Assembly (NCBI GenBank): GCA_011033025.1
Contig: WFMF01000502.1
Coordinates: forward strand, 58,242 to 122,241
Length of the DNA: 64,000 bases
Direction: 5' to 3'
Source: Beroe forskalii
Lineage: Eukaryota > Ctenophora > Nuda > Beroida > Beroidae
Shown: positions 61,401 through 64,000 of the stretch, piece after piece
Numbering within the stretch: the stretch's first letter is position 1
Layout: every line of letters begins with the position of its first letter
The notes under the pieces: model-generated
What the model was told of the DNA's origin: nothing
Database searches by the model: none
Seen by the model: only the letters and a program-made list of their open reading frames with translations
Program-made: the position numbers and the translations under genes

Positions 61401-61893
61401 AGCGCAACTGAGCGCAAAATTGAAATTATTTGCGCTCAGCACAACTGAGCGCAAAATTGAAAATTTGCGCCCAGTTGTTCTGAGCGCAGCGAGCGCAAAT
61501 GAGCGCAAAAAATAATTTGCGCTCAGTGAAACTGAGCGCAAAATGCAAAAATTTGCGCTCGTTAGCGCTCATTAGCGCTCATTTTCAAATTCTGTAAATT
61601 TTGCGCTCGTTAGCGCTCTGAGCGCAAAATGGGCGCAAAGTGGGCGCAAAATGGGCGCTAACGAGCGTTAATGAGCACATATGAGCGATGACGAGCATAT
61701 ATGAGCGCAAAATTTTGCGCTCATTTGCGCTCAGTTATTTTCGAGGCTCTAGAGCGCTAATGGGCGCTAACGAGCGGTAATGAGCGCTAACGAGCGCAAA
61801 ATTTTGCGCTCGTTAGCGCTCGTTAGCAATCATATGTGCTCAATTGTGCTCATTTGCGCTCAGTTAAGCCTTGCGCTATACTTTACATTTGCC
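58411..61893. mobile_element. 3.5 kb fold-back transposon with 8-bp target duplication
   Basis: Terminal inverted repeats GGCAAATGTAAAG...GCGCAAGGCTTAACTGAGCGC are flanked by an exact 8-bp direct repeat, AAAGCACT (58403-58410 and 61894-61901). Each arm carries 0.7 kb of GAGCGCAAATGAGCGCTAAT-type satellite, in inverted orientation between arms. The interior (about 59150-61130) has no recognisable transposase and holds several copies of a CTAACCAGGACCCTGGTTTTGCGC-like motif that also occurs outside at about 62450. Eight-base duplications are typical of hAT and P superfamilies, so a hAT-like non-autonomous element is the best guess. It inserted 130 bp upstream of the GTPase start codon. Confidence 0.88.
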
Positions 61894-62006
61894 AAAGCAC
61901 TAGCTGTGACAATATAACATTATATAATTTATATTTTTAGCAGTTTGAAGTTATTGATCATCTCAGTGAAACACAAAACTTTTTAGCAGTGATCTCATTT
62001 TCACAG

Positions 62007-62131
62007 ATAATGAAAATGCTCCTGTAACTGTTATGGGAACACAGACTGGCCAAATTGGATGGCTGGAATCTCATAATCACAATATGACAAATATGATGCA
62101 CATGAAATATTTTGGTGGAACAAAAAAGTAA
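62007..62131 (+). CDS. Possible 3'-terminal exon of an unknown gene
   Basis: After TTTTCACAG an open stretch of about 41 codons (NENAPVTVMGTQTGQIGWLE and more, ending FGGTKK) runs to TAA, and AATAAA follows at 62156-62161. Composition is protein-like, but no upstream partner exon is seen and the fold-back element ends only 110 bp before it. It could be an orphaned terminal exon or chance. Confidence 0.25.
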
Positions 62132-62567
62132 CCTGACAGCTGCAATCTGTGAATTAATAAAATTATTTATCAATTATCTCATGTCGAATCTGGTTGCTTA
62201 TAGCATTAACCAGGGTATTCATAGTAAAGCACTTAAGTAGCAAAATGAATTCAAATCAGAATTACATTACAATGCAAGCTTTACTGCCAGTTTTGAGATT
62301 ACAACAATCAACATTGAAATTGAATATTACTTCTCATCTTCAGGGAACTCCATTTTGTGAATTTATAGATCAGTAAAATAGTAAAAACCAATTTAGGAAA
62401 TTTTGTAATTTAATTTAATAATAATAATATTCTCTTTTGCCCTCACCAGGACCCTGGTTATGCGCACGGAGTGCGCGGCAAGCGCTAAAACCAGCGGTAT
62501 ACGTGTTTAACAGGGGTATACGTGTTTAACAGGGGTATACGTGTTTAACTGTTTAACAGGGGTATTT
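62132..62567. other. Spacer with GGTATACGTGTTTAACAG repeats
   Basis: No gene is supported. From about 62490 to 62560 there are three to four copies of GGTATACGTGTTTAACAGG. The CACCAGGACCCTGG motif at about 62447 matches the one in the neighbouring fold-back element. Confidence 0.5.
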
Positions 62568-62814
62568 CCTAAGCCCGCATAGGTGTGTGTACGCGAGCGG
62601 CGCTTCCCTACGAGGAAGCGCCGCGCAACACAAACAGGGATATACGTGTTTAGCAACAGCGGTATACGTGTTAAGTTGCTGAACACGTATATCTATATCC
62701 CTGGTTGGCTCGTGCGGCGCGATTGCCCAGTGCAGCCCGCACCGCATAGGTGTGTGTCCCGTAGGGAAGCGCGCGGCGCGTACACACACTTATGCGGGCA
62801 TAGGAACGAGTTTA
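62568..62814. repeat. GC-rich fold-back element
   Basis: CCTAAGCCCGCATAGGTGTG...GCGCTTCCCTACG on the left pairs with CGTAGGGAAGC...CACACTTATGCGGGCATAGG on the right. An inner hairpin, GCGGCGCTTCC/GGAAGCGCCGC, and copies of TATACGTGTT lie inside. Confidence 0.82.
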
Positions 62815-64000
62815 GCAACGTAACGCATGGACAGGGGTATCCGTATACGTGTTTAAGTTTAGCAGAACTGCTATATGGAGGAGCATGCTTCCATGTACTG
62901 AGCGTAAAAATGCGATCCCGTAACATGGGGTAACGAAGGTCAAGGAGGGCATGTTGAATATTGATGTTATTGTTACAAACTTTCAAATTCAGGAATTTAG
63001 TATTAAAAAGCGATTGAAATCATGTTCTGACAAGTTCGATATAAAAAAGAGCAAAGATAGAATAACACTTAAGCTACACTCTACAGGAGGCAGTTCGAAC
63101 AGCACTGTGAGTGTGTGCATGATTAATACGACGTCAGTTCGTGTGACGTAGAAATAGAAATATACTTTTTTTTTCCTACAAAGCCAAGTGACAAAGCAGT
63201 AACGTCAGTATTCATTACAAATATGTTAAGATCTATCTACAATTTTATGACCACTTTTATTGGTCGATTACAAAAATTCTAACAGGGGCGTGTCGAACTC
63301 ATATGTGCGCGGCTTTTCCATGCCCGGCTCGCTGCCTGTTAATTACAGGCAGCGAGCCGCGCACTATTACGCCGCGCATTGAAAAGCCGCGCATATCTGA
63401 ATTATGAGTTCGACACGCCACCGTAATGTCTAAATTTTAGCTCAAATTATAGACATATGAAATTGAATAACATCAACATGTTTGTACGCCGCGCAAACAT
63501 ACACTGCGCACGCCGCACACGAAAGACGCGCACAGTGCAGTTCGAAATGTCATCGTAAAAAAGTAGCGTCCCAAGCTCTCTTACCTTGCGGCTTTCATTG
63601 GTGCGTGTTCACATCACACATACAGGGAAATAGACGTGTTTAGCAGCAGGCTCCTCCTAATAGTAATCCTATATCTCGCAGTTGTGTGCAGACCGCTCGA
63701 TCACCCGGGTGGGGGGGGTGTGTCCGTGTAGGATGTTGCCCCTCCGCCGCCGCACACACATCGTTTTCCGCGGGGAGGAACACGACCCTCCAAACTTCCG
63801 AGGTGTTGCGCGCTAGGGATGGGAGAAATCCATCAAGGGGGGGGGGCTAAGAAAGACGCGCAAAATTGTGTGCTTTCGAATTCGACAGAATCTATGTAGA
63901 AATTTGAAATTCAAGCACGAATCAGTAAATCCGCGCGTATTTTCAGAGCTCCCTCTTGAAATCGAGCCGTCTGCACACATGCGTATGGATTTGAGAGGAG
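62815..64000. other. Right end: spacer with a strong GC-rich hairpin
   Basis: The hairpin at 63287-63419 has arms GGCGTGTCGAACTCATA...TGCGCGGCTTTTC and the complement, with an inner CGGCTCGCTGCCTGT/ACAGGCAGCGAGCCG stem around TTAATT. No exon is supported elsewhere. Runs of G at 63708-63718 and 63837-63846 may be unreliable. Confidence 0.6.

Noticed and set aside
62583-62986. Overlapping frames on both strands in the GC-rich fold-back
   Set aside because: The symmetry of the inverted repeat yields mirrored frames with similar text, and there is no domain.

Overview
The window is nuclear DNA from an invertebrate animal. It is AT-rich, with short phase-conserved introns, GT-AG splice sites, many fold-back elements and many minisatellites. 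The two main genes encode basement-membrane (type IV) collagens arranged head-to-tail on the + strand, unlike the head-to-head pairs of bilaterians. Their NC1 domains lack the lysine that forms the sulfilimine cross-link in most animals. Together this suggests a non-bilaterian, most likely a ctenophore. That assignment is inference; no species was identified.

Layout: 1-8069 is gene-poor and holds a 1.8 kb direct duplication. 8070-18949 is collagen IV gene A, rebuilt here as 23 exons coding for about 1,895 residues, with one 1-base frameshift in a C-run. 18950-22736 is intergenic and ends in a GC-rich hairpin. 22737-35016 is collagen IV gene B, whose terminal NC1 exon lies at 44376-44669. In between are 9.3 kb of fold-back elements and satellites, and the middle of the NC1 domain is not found. 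Gene B also has a frameshift, an orphan exon, an exon with a CG acceptor and a damaged donor, so it is either decaying or carries assembly errors. 44670-49303 is repeats and spacer. 49304-58270 (-) is an 11-exon gene for a 444-residue dynamin/EHD-like GTPase with two C-terminal hydrophobic segments. A 4-exon gene for a 95-residue secreted basic peptide (54859-56423, +) sits inside one of its introns. 58411-61893 is a 3.5 kb fold-back transposon with an 8-bp target duplication. The right end holds more GC-rich fold-back elements and one doubtful terminal exon.

Most interesting: (1) in both collagens the signal peptide is followed by an in-register ladder of X-Ala/X-Pro dipeptides ending at or next to a Cys-Cys pair, which looks like a stepwise dipeptidyl-peptidase pro-segment; (2) acceptor sites in both collagen genes have been tandemly duplicated, with decoy copies that lead to stop codons; (3) the nested secreted-peptide gene has a repeated EQxxxFG motif at its exon ends.
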